The position numbers and the translations under genes are program-made. Below, in pieces: positions 25,283 to 61,214 of a stretch of 64,000 nt of DNA (its first letter is position 1; every line of letters begins with the position of its first letter). The stretch comes from Solanum dulcamara (Eukaryota; Streptophyta; Magnoliopsida; Solanales; Solanaceae), in the NCBI RefSeq assembly GCF_947179165.1, contig NC_077241.1, forward strand, positions 34,777,246-34,841,245. Direction: 5' to 3'. The notes beneath the pieces were generated by a model. That model did no database searches. It saw nothing but the letters and a program-made list of their open reading frames with translations, and was not told the DNA's origin.

Positions 25283-25950
25283 TTAGGAAAAGACATCTAT
25301 CTTCTTTTCCTTCACCAACTTCTTTAACTTGATAAACGTCGGGTCAAGATCTTGCTTTGATTTAAAATCCACCACCAAAGAGGATTCGGACCTATTTTGA
25401 ACAACCATACCACCATCATCAATACCACACAACTTCACCCTTAATCTAGTCAACCGGTAAACATATTTCACCAACTCCCTCTTCCCTTCATCCACATGGG
25501 CCACACTCTCCATACACACTCTACTAAGTGCATCGACAACTACATTGTCTTTACCCGAATGATAGTGCACACTCATGTCATAGTCCTTAAGGACTTCTAG
25601 CCACCTTCTTTGCCTTATATTAAGGTCCTTTTGGGTGAACACATATTGAAGACTTTTTGATCGGTATACACATCCACATGTACCCCATTGAGGTAATGTC
25701 TCCAAATCTTCAGAGAAGAAACAACGGCTGCCAATTCAAGGTCATGGGTAGGGTAGTTACACTCATACACCTTTAATTGTCTAGAAGCATAGTCTATGAC
25801 CTTGCCGTTTTGCATTAAGACACAACCTAAACTAATATTTGAAGTATCACAATAAACTACAAACCCTTCTAATCCTTCTGGTAGAGTCAAAATAGGAGTG
25901 GAGGCAAGTTAATCTTTCAAGGTTTGGAAACTCTTATCACACTCATCCGT
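25283..25950 (-). pseudogene. RNase H of Element 3
   Basis: Two overlapping frames cover the domain: [27 protein letters not shown] (25,615-25,890) and [19 protein letters not shown] with [17 protein letters not shown] (25,283-25,705). The switch between them near 25,650 is a frameshift within the VYTDQK segment. The family function is degradation of the RNA strand after reverse transcription. Confidence 0.85.
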
Positions 25951-26760
25951 CTATATGAATTTGTATTTCTTTTGGGTCAATTTCATCATATGAGATGAGA
26001 TGGAAGAAAATCCTTCGACGAACCTTCTATAGTATCCGGCTAGATTCAAAAAGCTTCTAATGTCTGAAGGAGATAAAGGTCTAGGCCAATTCTTAACTGC
26101 CTCCATTTTTATAGGATCAACCTTGATCCCATCACTGGACACTACATGACCAAGAAATGCCACCTCCTTCAACCAAAATCCACACTTACTAAATTTTGCA
26201 AACTATTGCCTATCCCTCAACGTTTGCAGCACAACTCTTAGGTGATTTTTATGTTCTTCCTCGCCCCGAGAGTAAATCAAAATATAATCAATGAAGACCA
26301 CAACAAAAGTATCAAGGTAAGGTTTGAACACTCTATTCATCAAGTCCTACCTTGTTCGGAAAGCCATTTTGGGAATGTCACACTCTCTCACCCGTAGTTG
26401 GTGATGGCCGGATTAAAGGTCGATCTTAGAGAAGTGACTTGCCACTTGTAATTGATCAAACAAGTCATATATTCTAGGGAGTGGGTACTTGTTTTTAATG
26501 GTCATGTTATTTAATTGTCGGTAGTCTATGCACATTCGAAGCGACCCATCATTCTTTCTCACAAATAACACGGGAGCACCCATGGTAAAATACTTGGTCT
26601 TATAGCAAAATACTTGGTCTTATGAAGATATATACCAAAATCAACTTCCCTTTTGGGAGGGACACTAGGAAGGTCATTAGGAAAGACATCGGTGAACTCA
26701 TTGACTATGGGAACCAACTCAAGAGGAGGATTTTTAGAGTCGACATCCCTAACCCTCACA
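25951..26760 (-). pseudogene. Reverse transcriptase of Element 3, with motif B deleted
   Basis: The thumb-connection part is clear ([19 protein letters not shown], 25,951-26,172), as is the N-terminal [21 protein letters not shown] (26,559-26,759). At about 26,346-26,375 the frame reads AFRTR, then a stop, then DLMN, so the conserved stretch that Element 1 shows as [20 protein letters not shown] is absent here. Motif B contributes to the template and nucleotide-binding surface, so this RT is inactive. Confidence 0.84.
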
Positions 26761-26879
26761 ATATGGTTGATATAACCCTAAGAAATCATTTTTCGGGCCT
26801 TAAGATAAGAAATGAACTTACCCTTCATTACTAAATCACGACCCTCCCATTCAATAACGGACTCATTTGGAAATTGGAA

Positions 26880-27245
26880 CTTGACTTGATGAGTCCTACA
26901 ATCTATGGAAGCATAAGATGCATCTAATCAATCCATCCCAAAAATGACATCGAAATCTACCATGTCAAGCTCAATGAGATCAAAAGGAATAACTTTATGC
27001 AAAATATACACGGGCAACCCCTATAGACCTTTCTAGAAATAATCGACTCACCAATGTGGGTAGACACCAAATAGAGCTCTAATAACATTTCGGGTGACAC
27101 ATCAAACCTATTAGCAAGGAATGGAGTAACAAATGATAAATTTGCACCTGAATCTAATAGTGCATACACATCAAAACCAAAGACCCTTAACATACCGATA
27201 ATAACATTAGGTGTGTGCGTCCTCAACCTCTCATCTCACATGCAA
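26880..27245 (-). pseudogene. Retropepsin-like protease of Element 3
   Basis: Reads IGMLRVFGFDVYALLDSGANLSFVT with the DSG active site preserved, and continues through FLANRFDVSPEMLLELYLVSTHIGE. A frameshift near 27,010 separates the C-terminal part, which retains DMVDFDVIFGM near 26,950. Confidence 0.82.
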
Positions 27246-27299
27246 GGCGTAAAAGTGGTTGGTGTGTTAGACACCTCCTTGGGCTTGTTGACCATGGGA

Positions 27300-28400
27300 A
27301 ATTTATCCTTGAGGCCTACCACCACAATTTATACAATCCCTTGCATAGTGGTCCAACTTGCCACACTTAAAGCATGTATTGGAGCCGGTTAAGCATTCCT
27401 CTTTGTGAGTCCTTCCACACTTCTTGCAAGTAGGGAAAGTTTGAGCAGCAATATTCTCTATTTGAACCATTGGTTTAGCACCCTTGTCTTTGTTGAACCT
27501 TAGAGGAGGAGAATTGGTGGAGCCTTGTCCCATAAAAAGTTGCCTACCTTGGCCTTTGCCATTATTACCATAACTTGACCTTTGAGGGTTAAACCCTCCA
27601 CCATCCACTCTAGCCTTTTTGAACCCCCTTCATCTCTCTCTCAACTTCTCTTCTTCAATTTTCTCTAGGTAAGTTATTAATTGAGAAATGCCCATCTCCT
27701 TGACTAACATGGATATTTTGCACTCCTTGGACACCAAGCTTGAAACACCAGAAATAAACTTGCTCATCTTATCTCTTGGGTCAGAGACCATGAAGGGGGC
27801 ATACTTTGACAGCTTAGTGAATTTGAGAGCATACTCACTCACGCTCATACTCCCTTGACGGAGTTGATGAACTCTTGGATTTTGGACTCCCTTAGCTCCA
27901 ATGGGAAGAAGTGGTCTAGGAAGGCACCTTTGAACTCTTCCCATCCTATCGGCCCCATTTCTTCATCCCTCTCAACAACCCATTATTCATACCACACTCG
28001 AGCCACACCTTTGAGTTGATAGGCTACTTGCTCGGCCTTCTCATTCGGTGGCACACCCATGATAGCCACAATCCGGTATACCTCATCAATAAACTCCATA
28101 GGATCCTAATCTAGTTTAGAACTATCGAACTCGTACGGATTCATCCTTTGGAAGTCCCAAATTCTAGAGGCCGAATTTTGTGTTTAGGGAGAAGAAACAC
28201 CTTGATGCCCTTGGTTGGCTACGACTTGAGTCAACAACGTAATGATGTTGCAAAACTTGGCATGGATTACCCATTCCTTATGATGTAGGGCATTGGGAAC
28301 CGGAGGAGTTTGGTCCTCATTGTCAACCCTTGCTCTTGGAGGTGCTCTTCCACGACATTATCTAGAGAAAATGAAATGGGTCGTTAGTTAAAGGAAAGCT
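27300..28400 (-). pseudogene. Gag of Element 3
   Basis: Starts near 28,370 with RGRAPPRARVDNEDQTPPVP, the arginine-rich start common in plant chromovirus Gag. The capsid part runs through MSVSEYALKFTKLSKYAPF (about 27,850) and VSKECKISMLVKEMGISQLI. The nucleocapsid part has CKKCGRTHKEEC and an intact CCHC knuckle, CFKCGKLDHYARDC (27,310-27,375). It is the best preserved Gag in the window, but has stops near 28,180 and 27,980 and a frame change near 27,900. Confidence 0.86.
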
Positions 28401-28511
28401 TAGGATACTAAGGCACGACATGAATTTGAAAGAAGTGAAAACTTTTCTAAATGTCTCATAGTCTCCTATTCATAGTTATGGTGTGCTTCCAACTATGAAG
28501 AAGGTCCTATT
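28401..28511 (-). other. Leader of Element 3
   Basis: About 110 bp between the 5' LTR edge at 28,512 and Gag. I do not recognise a primer-binding site matching initiator tRNA-Met. Confidence 0.4.
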
Positions 28512-30594
28512 TGAACCCGAAAGTACCTCAAACAAGCCTCTTAGCATTCTTTTAGCCTTTTATAGGTAATGACAATAAATAAATAAGAAGAAATCATAAT
28601 AGTAAATCTTCAACTTACATATGTCCAACAATACCTCTAACCTTTAGATTTAATGGGGCTAAGACAAGTTCTTAGCTCATCCTCAATCATAATAGAAAGA
28701 AATGTCATAGTAAGTGTCTAAAGATCTCAACATATCATAAGCTAGAAAGATAAAAGAGTATTGTTCCCGATACATGGGAACTCGCCCAAAGTAGTCTTCA
28801 AACGAAATCTCAACTAGCCACATGGAGGAGAATGAGGAGGAGCACCGGTACCTACATGGTGATATCATGTAGGCAAAAGAGTATGCGTTAGTACTTTGAA
28901 TGTACTAAGTATGTAAGCATGTATGAACATTGAGAAAATATTAAAACATTTATGTAATATAAAACATAATGCAATGCATGCATAATCAATCATATAGATA
29001 TCCTTTAAACATTCATTTTGTGAGAAAATGACCATAACCAACATTTAAAACTATGCGAGCTATTACATAGAATCCAACATAACCCCTTATATTGGTGGGG
29101 GAGACTACTTGCCGGGTAGAACTCCATCAACTTCATTCATTTATTTGAATTTAACTTTAAGGGCTTTCATGGATCCATTAGCCTAAGCCTACAAGGTCTT
29201 ACCCATTCGGTGCTAAGTCATCCCACCGAATAGTTTAATACTTCAAAAAGTCATAGCATATAGCTTGAGAATTCAAAACATCATATTCGATAGAATAGCT
29301 CATTAAAACATTTGGTGATTCAAATATGCAAGAATTATCCTTATAGCATAAAGAATCCATCATTCATAGCATTTCATTATTTTTTTATTTTATAAGATTC
29401 CCTTTTTATCATAGACATTGTTTTTATAAACATTTATTTAGAGTCAAAGCTTTTAAGTCAAACTTCATTAAAAATATAGTAAAACTAGGTGGGTTCAAAT
29501 CACTTCAACTTGAAAACATGTATGTAAATAAATATGCATAAATACTTTGAAATCCATTAATTAAAAATTATGTTTTAAACAACCCACCATGAATTTCAAG
29601 AACCTTTAAAGGGATAACTTGACAAATTACTTGCAAACCATCAATTCATACATATGAAATCACGTTTCATCAAAATAGATCAATAATTATTAGTTTAACC
29701 ATGATTCATGCTATTAAGTAAAAATAAGAATTACCCATAAAAAAATATTACTTAAAATCAAGAGATTTAATTGAAAGAGTTCTTGGACTATATAGGTGGA
29801 AGAACCCATAGATAAACACCCACATAACTTAAAGTAAAGTTTAAAAAAAATAAACTTAATTTATCATATAATCAAAATACTTTAGGCATGAGAGTGGAAG
29901 AAATACTCTCATTGAAGCCTTACATACCTGGAATCTGAAGCGTTACTCAGAATTCAAGGACTTAATAAACACTCTTGAATCCTAGCATTTTCTTCTCGTC
30001 AGAGTGTTTTGTGTACTACCCGGAGTATATGAATTACTGGAATAGTATTTCTACACTACTAAAAACTAAAACTATATTTTGAGAATGAGTAAAGGAGTGT
30101 ATAGAGAGAAGAGTTGCTTGAGAAAGCATGATGAACAAAATGATGAAATAAAGTGGGTATTTAAAGGTGTGAAGGAGTGACCTAACAATAATTAAAATAA
30201 TTATAAAGAAAAATTTAAAAATTTAATGAAAGAGTGTAATGTCATGGTTGATGTCAAATGGAGGACTATTGATGTCACGGGTGATGTCAAATTGATCTAG
30301 ATCTTTCCATGGTTGGTGAGATGAACTTCTTTTAACGGAATACCCTTTTTCAGAGCTGCATTTGAAAAAGATAACTTCCTCATTGGATTTGGTGTCTTAG
30401 TATGAATTGTTTCTCTAGAAGTGTACTTTCATGTTGTTCAAGAATCAACTGATTTGGAGCATCCTACAGTGAGATATGATTTTTTTTCTATAAATACTCT
30501 ATTTTATCACAACACCATGTCTTGCAATAATTAATTTATTTGACCTATTTAACCTTCGAAAATTAAAATATGGTCCACAAAAGTTGTAGGTAAA
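28512..30594 (-). repeat. 5' LTR of Element 3, outer end missing
   Basis: Aligns with 15,090-17,221. Homology stops at about 30,594 (GTAGGTAA), whereas the 3' LTR continues about 140 bp further to its TGTAACACC start. The missing part and the target duplication were probably removed by the deletion that also took the leader of Element 2. Confidence 0.85.
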
Positions 30595-30611
30595 CTCATA
30601 ATAAAGTAAAG

Positions 30612-32384
30612 TGTCACATCTTCCGAACATGAGGACTCACCACTAATACAATGCAATAAGCTCTAGCCACAAATGGGAGAATGAGTGTGATCATCGGACC
30701 CTACATTATGATACAATATAGGCAAAAAGTATGTGTTAGCATATGGAATACACTAAGTATGTGAGAAGTATGCATGAACAATAAACATAGGACATAATCA
30801 ATATGAAACATGGGATGCAAGACCAATATCTTAAAACATGAATAAAAACCATGAAAACCTTAAAAACATCATAACTATTGGTTAATGGCTCAAAATATCA
30901 TCTTCATATGAACTTTAAAACTTTTCATATAACTTGGTATGGGATAGGATCTTAACCGATACTTAATACCATGCAAGCTATTACAAGAATTCGATGATCC
31001 TCACATCGAGAAGGGGGGTCTACCATGCCAGGGTATACTCTGTCATGGTACTCTCTTTAACTTTGGTAAATATGGATCCACTAGCTTTGCCATATTGGAA
31101 TCTTTAAACCTATGCGGGCAACGTAATTAAGGACTAATGGTTGCTACTAGGATTCCCTCGAGTAGCTACAACGGCTACCAAACTGAACCCCACCTTAAAG
31201 TCCTCCCGGTGCTATGTCTTTATCCCAATAGAACTTTTATAAAAATATAGTCATTAACATCATTAGGAAAGATAATAATAGATATCAATTCATCTTCACA
31301 AAGATAACATAGGAATAGCTCATCTATCAACTTCATTATGAATGTGTGAGGAAATTCCATTATAACCTTTAACTTCTTTAATATGATTGTGCAACAATGG
31401 TCCTTATTGCACTATAACTTCTTTGCTTATAGCAACATTGAAACATCATTCATAACTTCTTTCTTAAAGCATCTTTGAACATCATTCATAAAGCTTTCAT
31501 TGAAATAACTTCAAAATCACGATCATAGCTCATAAATCATGCTTGAAACTAGCATATAGCATTGGTCTTTGAAATCCATCTTGAAATCATGCAACATGAT
31601 GTGAAAGCCCAATGCAAATCATAAAATTAGGGTTTTTAGAAGAAGAAATCATAAGAGATTTTGAGAAGAAATCTTTGGGACTCCGTAGGTGAAAGGGACA
31701 AGGATGAATTTCCACATACCTTGATTTTTAGAAGCCCTAAATTACAGAGAATTGAAGCCTGACCTTGAAGAAATCCTTAAAATTTGCTTGAGGAAGAAGC
31801 AGAATTGGAGAGCACACTTTTAGAGAGAAAATTTTGATTTAGAGTGTTTGGGAGAGAATGAGAGGGTTAAGAGGGTTAAGGGTAGTTAATTAGAATACAC
31901 TCTCAAAAATCATCCACATTTATTAATGAAAATATAGGGAAAGACTAAAATACCCTCAGCATAAATTGGATTCGAACACCTCAACGAACCTCCACCGCGG
32001 CCCGTGAAGCCCAATATGGGTCGTGATGATGATTGTGAACTGGAGGGGGAAATTAAACTTGGGAGAGGCTGCCACCATGGAGGGTACATAGTCCTTCAAG
32101 GGCACTACAGTCCGTGGCCCCTATCGTGGTCCTCACAAGGACTTGGGGTCCTAGGGACTCAACTCCACGGATGGGACTATGGTCTGTGGTGCGAGCCGTG
32201 GTCCCCCTCATAAACCTGTCCCCTGATTTCATGGAACTACCACGACAGTTCTACACGGGAGGTGGTGAGAAGTACGACCAGTGATGGCCTTCATGGTGCT
32301 CGTCTACTGCCAAAAAGCTGAGTTTTCTCTGAGAACTTCCTTTGAACCTCAATTTGCTGAGTTTTCAACTTCCGAGATCCTACA
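30612..32384 (-). repeat. 5' LTR of Element 2
   Basis: Left edge TGTCACATCTTCC at 30,612 is the inverted LTR end; right edge ...CCTACA is near 32,384. The part from 31,303 matches 9,284-10,433. Non-coding. Confidence 0.75.
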
Positions 32385-32535
32385 CTACCTTGTGCTAGAT
32401 CCTACTTTGAGACTTATCTTTCACTTTATGTTCTCATTGATGTTCTACTTACTTATGTATGCTAAGTGGCTTGGTTGGAGTCCCTTGAGATTTCAATCGC
32501 CGTGTCACGCCTAGAATCTAGCTTTAGTCGTGACA
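32385..32535 (+). repeat. Terminal fragment of an older plus-strand gypsy LTR
   Basis: The segment resembles the end of the Element 1 LTR (GGCTTGGTTGGAG...TTTCAATC) and ends in TTTAGTCGTGACA, an LTR-type terminus. It has probably been cut by the insertion of Element 2. Confidence 0.55.
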
Positions 32536-33599
32536 ATACTAGAGCAAGTCACTAATTCAATAGACTCATCTAGAAAAATTAAGCTCACCTAAAAATGAAT
32601 TTTTTGGGGGGGACAACATCTTGTAAAAATAGTCTAATCTGAATCCCGAACAAGGTGAATTAGCATCTTTATTAGGTGCTTCATATGTGAAGAAGTCCGG
32701 TAGGAAATAGATCACTGCCATGTAACGGGAACTCTCCGAATGTTTTCGTCACCACGATAGTAAATGGGTCATGCTAAGGTCAGTTAAGCAATTGTTAATA
32801 GTTTTGGACTAGAATTAACATGCCGAAGGATAAGAATTATCATTAGAGATTGAAAGATTTTTGATGTGATCATCACTACATTTTGAGTCAGACTCATTCT
32901 TTCGATGGGCCCATACTACCGACATCACTATTTTCTCTCAGGGACTGAAAATTTAAAAGCCCCATCTATATCACCCCATTCATCCAAAAGAGAGGGGACG
33001 GAGCCTATGTATTAGCATGACTCTTAGATTTAACATTATGATATTCTCTCCATTTATGATGGATTGACTGACTTTTTGCTGAAGTCTTACTGCATCTTTT
33101 TTATATAGTGATATGAACAATACATTGGTATCACATAAGAGTTGACCAATTGAAAGGGTATATATTTATTGAATCAAATAATAGGTACCGTTGAACTTCT
33201 TTATAACATTGTCATTTGTATGAATATTTTTTATTTACAATGGTGAAATGTTGTTATAGAAAATATACCATCAACATCTATTCCAAAAAAAATTGATTGT
33301 TAAAATGAAATGCTGTTATAAAGAGTCTATTGTTTGAATTAGTGTTTTTCTTTTTCTATAGGAAATGTACAGAGGGTAAGGACGGCAACTCAAGCCAGTC
33401 ATGAAGAGTTTGTCTTGATTGTTGGATTATAGTTTGATGCATTTAGTATTAGGTTGTGCATGCTGAATTGAGCGTGACAACGTAAGATTTTGGGTGCTTT
33501 CTCCACAACAATGCATGCTATCGTATCTAGAATTACATGATTTTGTCACTGTTTTATTAGCTAAAACGTATTAATATGTTTGATGAACTAATATGTTGG
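32536..33599. other. Intergenic spacer
   Basis: AT-rich, with no reading frame or repeat I can identify. It may include the body of the Helitron-like element whose 3' end follows, but I cannot see its 5' TC end. Confidence 0.5.
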
Positions 33600-33630
33600 G
33601 TCCGTGCTTAGCACGGACATATTTATCTAG
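33600..33630 (+). mobile_element. Helitron-like 3' terminus
   Basis: A perfect hairpin GTCCGTGC-TTA-GCACGGAC (33,600-33,618) is followed after eight bases by CTAG (33,627-33,630) and then T. Hairpin plus CTRR followed by T is the hallmark of plant Helitron 3' ends. No helicase/Rep gene is nearby, so the element would be non-autonomous. Confidence 0.65.
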
Positions 33631-34443
33631 TATATATATAAATGTATAACTACAAATATTCTATATCTGATTTAAAATGATGATTTTTCTGTATGACGTT
33701 ATGCAAAAAATAATTCGAATAATTGCATCTGTATAGTAATAATTTTTTTAAAAAAAATAGGTATTCAACGATATATGTTATGTTGCAATAATTGATTTTT
33801 TTATATATGTTTTTACTGACAAACACGATACACATGTGCAACGCACTTACACTAAACTAATTACATTAAAAGTGGAAAGTTCTTAAAGATAAAAGTTAAA
33901 TTACTATAAGTACCATCTAAATAATTTTCAAATCCTATTTATAAAAGAAAATCGCATTACTTCGTACTCCTTCGTCAATAGACACAAACATTCAACTCAC
34001 ACTAGAACTTGTTTTGATCAAGACAATCCAATGATCGGGAATATTATCTCTAAATTAGTTGTTGCTCTTCTTTTTTAACCTGTGAGACAACAAATTACAA
34101 AGACACCATACGTCCTCAGTTAACAAATTGTTAATTATTTAAGATTTATATCCCATATTATTGTCATTTTTCGTGCTTATTTTAATCTTTTGTTTCTGAT
34201 TATTTCAACTGTGTAGCCAAAATTGTCAACCATAGCTTTCATACTCAGACGCAAACTCATTTTTGTTTTAAGCGAGGAAGAAACATCGAAACTCTTAAAT
34301 TTATTATCATAATAATATGTCGCTGTATTAAGCATAGCTTATAGGATAATTTCTATATAAATTATACATTGAAAGAATGATATAACTCTATTAATTAATG
34401 TGCATTTCAAAAAATGATGGGCATTCTCAATATTTTTACAAGT
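33631..34443. other. Intergenic spacer
   Basis: Very AT-rich. A weak second hairpin (GTGC-AAC-GCAC, about 33,836) followed by CTAAT at about 33,857 could be a decayed Helitron end. No gene seen. Confidence 0.4.
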
Positions 34444-34446
34444 TTA

Positions 34447-35049
34447 GGATCGTTTGTTAGTTGATTAAAGTCCAACCTAATGAATGAATAACTTAGATTA
34501 TTCATGTATTAATTTTATGCATTGTTTGATTTGTAAATAAAGTTAAACTTTTATTAATTTTATACAATGTTTGGTTGGTAGGTTTCATATATTGTATGAA
34601 AGTTTTTAATATGTAAATTCTATATGGTGTTTGGTTGTGTTTTAGTTATTCTACATAATTAATACTCACATAACTTATGAGAAAATCTATGTATAATTTT
34701 ATGCAAGGTAGAATATGAAATAAATTATGGGGGTATTAGTTATACATAAATTTAAATAATAAATTATATATTTATCTCCATCAATTTACGGAAAACTACA
34801 CATAATAAACTAAGGGAGTAAACTATTTACTTAAACTGAACCTACCCCAACTTATTTACTGTGATTGGACCAAAGGCCAAAAGCAATTACATCACTGCCC
34901 CGCCCCTCTTCGCCCATGTCTGTTTTCGCGTGACCTTCATGATACTGTCAGAGTATATATACACTCGTATATACTTTAATGGTATCAAGAAGTAATTGGA
35001 CAGTTTATTCAGTGATTAGTTGCTTTTTGCTCCTAGATAACAATACAAT

Positions 35050-35101
<52 letters not shown>

Positions 35102-35727
35102 TAATTATATCAAGAAATAATTGAGCAGTATAACAATAATTATTCCATCAATTTACTTAAATCTTTTTTTTTTTAAAAAAAGAAGTTTTATTTAAATATA
35201 CGCCCAACAGAAAAATATTTATATTAGATGTGGATCGAAAATTGAATGATGTTACCTAGGGTTCTGACGAAATCGGCAGCCTCAATACAAATGTTGGTTT
35301 TCTTATTGTTTTACTTTCAAAATCTTTTTTTTTTTAAAATTATGTGCACTTTTAAAATTATACTATTTTTCTTCTTTTTTTTTTTATCTTTTTTTAAAAA
35401 TTAAATAAAAATTAGAAGTCTCTCCACCTACAAGTAATCGATCTACGAATTAGTTTAAATTATACTATATGAATGTGGCCATTAGTTACATATTTTTAAC
35501 CGATCGAGTCAATTTAATTTGTTTACTTATCTGTTTGTAAATAATGTATATTGATTTACAACAAATTAAAAATTCAATAAGCAATAATTTATGTATTTTA
35601 ATTTGTACATAACTAAATTCTATATAAATAATACCTACATAACTAATACCAACATCACTAATACTTGCATAACTAATACATGCATAACTAATACCTAGAT
35701 AACTCTAACCAAAAACCAAACAATCCC
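34447..35727. mobile_element. TTA-flanked inverted-repeat element (PIF/Harbinger-like), 1.28 kb
   Basis: The left end GGATCGTTTG and the inverted right end GGGATTGTTTGG form imperfect terminal repeats. They are flanked by TTA on both sides (34,444-34,446 and 35,728-35,730), the PIF/Harbinger duplication. The interior has many TGCATAACTAATAC-type repeats and an (AT)23 run, and no transposase frame. Confidence 0.6.
35053..35098. repeat. (AT)23 microsatellite
   Basis: 46 bp of uninterrupted AT dinucleotides, inside the inverted-repeat element. Confidence 0.97.
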
Positions 35728-35730
35728 TTA

Positions 35731-37291
35731 GTATTTTCGACTTTTGGTTACGTGTGAAGTTGCTTATTAGTACAACTAATTTCTTAGATTTTGGTGTTAC
35801 TTCATTTTGTCACGAAATTATAATATTCACAAGTTCAAAGTGTCCTCTCTCGCTCATTTGAGTGAGTTACATGCGAAGAAAAATATTTTAAAGATTTTTG
35901 TGAAAGAATTGACTATCTTAAAAAATTATGTCGATATATATAGTCGCATCCTTAGGTATTGTCCATCTTTTGTTCTTTCGCAAGCAAGATTTTACGAAGG
36001 CTTTTGATTTTCTCTACCTGTAAATGGAGATAATAAAAAATAAATATACATTTAAGGATAGCGAAAATTCTTGTATTTCCTCTACATTCTAAATAATTTG
36101 ACAAAAACACATCTTTGGGTTTTATAAGTACAGAATCTTATACTAAAAAGTTGAATTACCTAAATATTCATTCCTTTAGTTTTAAATGAAGACCTTACAT
36201 ATTTAAATGAGATTCCAGCAGCCAACAGCATTAAAACAATTCAATTCATTCTTCCTAAACTGCTTATTCCTTCTTCACTCTCAACATTGAAGAAATTTGC
36301 ATAGATACATTGTGGGTTTGGAGAATTATTTGATCGTGTAAATGTGTTGTTACTGTTGAAAACTAATTATAAAAAAAAATCTAACGTTTTTTAGTCTTTT
36401 GAAAACAAAACTGCAAAACAAACTTTTAATAAATGATAAAATTTCCTTTGACATTGAGTTATTTCGTAAATAAATATTATTCCTTCTTCATTCTACTACT
36501 AGAATTTATGTCCCATCATCAATTCTCTCTTGATTTAATTTTCTAACAATTTTTTGTATGACCACTTTGTGGGTTGAATCTCGGTTAAGGAGCTTAACTT
36601 TTAATTTTCTGAAGATTATAGAAAATCTTATCAAGAATGTGACTTTCAACAGTCTGGTAGAAAAATAATTTTAGAAAGAAAATATATTAACTTAATTGAC
36701 AGAATGATGGCTAAAACACAAATAGAATTGTGCAAGAGTGCTATGTTTCGATTTTATATTTTATAACTAAATGAAATATCTATCTACGTATAAAATACTT
36801 TTAAGCATATAGTTTCTGAAAAAATAAGATGAAGCAACACACATGCAGAGAAACTATTTACTATAACAAAAGGATGTTGATACAAGTGAATAAGAGGCAT
36901 CCGAAGCTTTGCCAAGCTTCACAGGCACATAGAGTGTCTATGATATACAGAACATCAATTTAAATGAAAGGAAATCAGGCCGATAGAGTTTCCCTTATTT
37001 TGGTGAAGCAGAACACTTCATGTCAGCGATGAAGATGATAAATTAGAAGACAACTAAAACATTTTCATCATGTTAAATCGACGAAATAGACTTCTTTCAA
37101 GAATAACCAGGAAAACTCTGAAATCCATCAAGGCTTCATTCAACTGCAATTATGCTGGTAGAACTTGTGGTAAGACTAGAACGCTCAAGTATGAATGCTG
37201 ATTCTCATTTTACATAACCCACTTAGCAACTTGGAAAAGGAAATTGTCGATTATAAGAGTCGCTCTAGGAACTACCCAACAAAAGTACTTA
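35731..37291. other. Intergenic spacer and 3' flank of PKL
   Basis: AT-rich to about 36,830, with no gene seen. The less AT-rich part nearest the stop codon is the probable PKL 3' UTR (minus strand), but I cannot place the polyadenylation site. Confidence 0.45.
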
Positions 37292-61167
<23,876 letters not shown>

Positions 61168-61214
61168 TCAACAGAAAGAGCACAATGAACTTTCTTAAAC
61201 TAAGGAACCTTTCA

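Larger units (their letters stand above)
15090..30594 (-). mobile_element. Ty3/gypsy chromovirus, Element 3, nested in Element 2
   Basis: Two long LTRs in the same orientation (15,090-17,362 and 28,512-30,594) flank gag-pol on the minus strand. The internal region is itself interrupted at 18,133-24,500 by a family L LTR. Without that insert the internal region is about 4.8 kb, normal for a chromovirus. The LTRs look more alike than those of Element 2, consistent with later insertion. The 5' LTR lacks its outer ~140 bp (left-copy equivalent 17,222-17,362), so its target duplication is lost. Confidence 0.88.
9284..32384 (-). mobile_element. Ty3/gypsy chromovirus, Element 2, split by Element 3
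   Basis: Minus-strand gypsy element in two blocks: 9,284-15,089 (truncated 3' LTR, polypurine tract, chromodomain, integrase, RNase H, RT, protease, Gag) and 30,612-32,384 (5' LTR). Element 3 occupies 15,090-30,594 between them. The two LTR parts align from 9,284-10,433 to about 31,303-32,384, at roughly nine bases in ten by eye. The primer-binding site and part of the leader are missing between 15,089 and 30,612, so a deletion accompanied or followed the Element 3 insertion. All frames are disrupted. Confidence 0.85.

Noticed and set aside
2702..28400. Endogenous pararetrovirus (caulimovirid) as an explanation of the RT regions
   Set aside because: Gag-PR-RT-RH-INT order with integrase, LTRs and chromodomain tail fits Ty3/gypsy; no movement-protein region was seen.
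32004..32514. Plus ORFs of 69 and 77 codons
   Set aside because: Located in the 5' LTR of Element 2 and the LTR remnant; no protein family resemblance.
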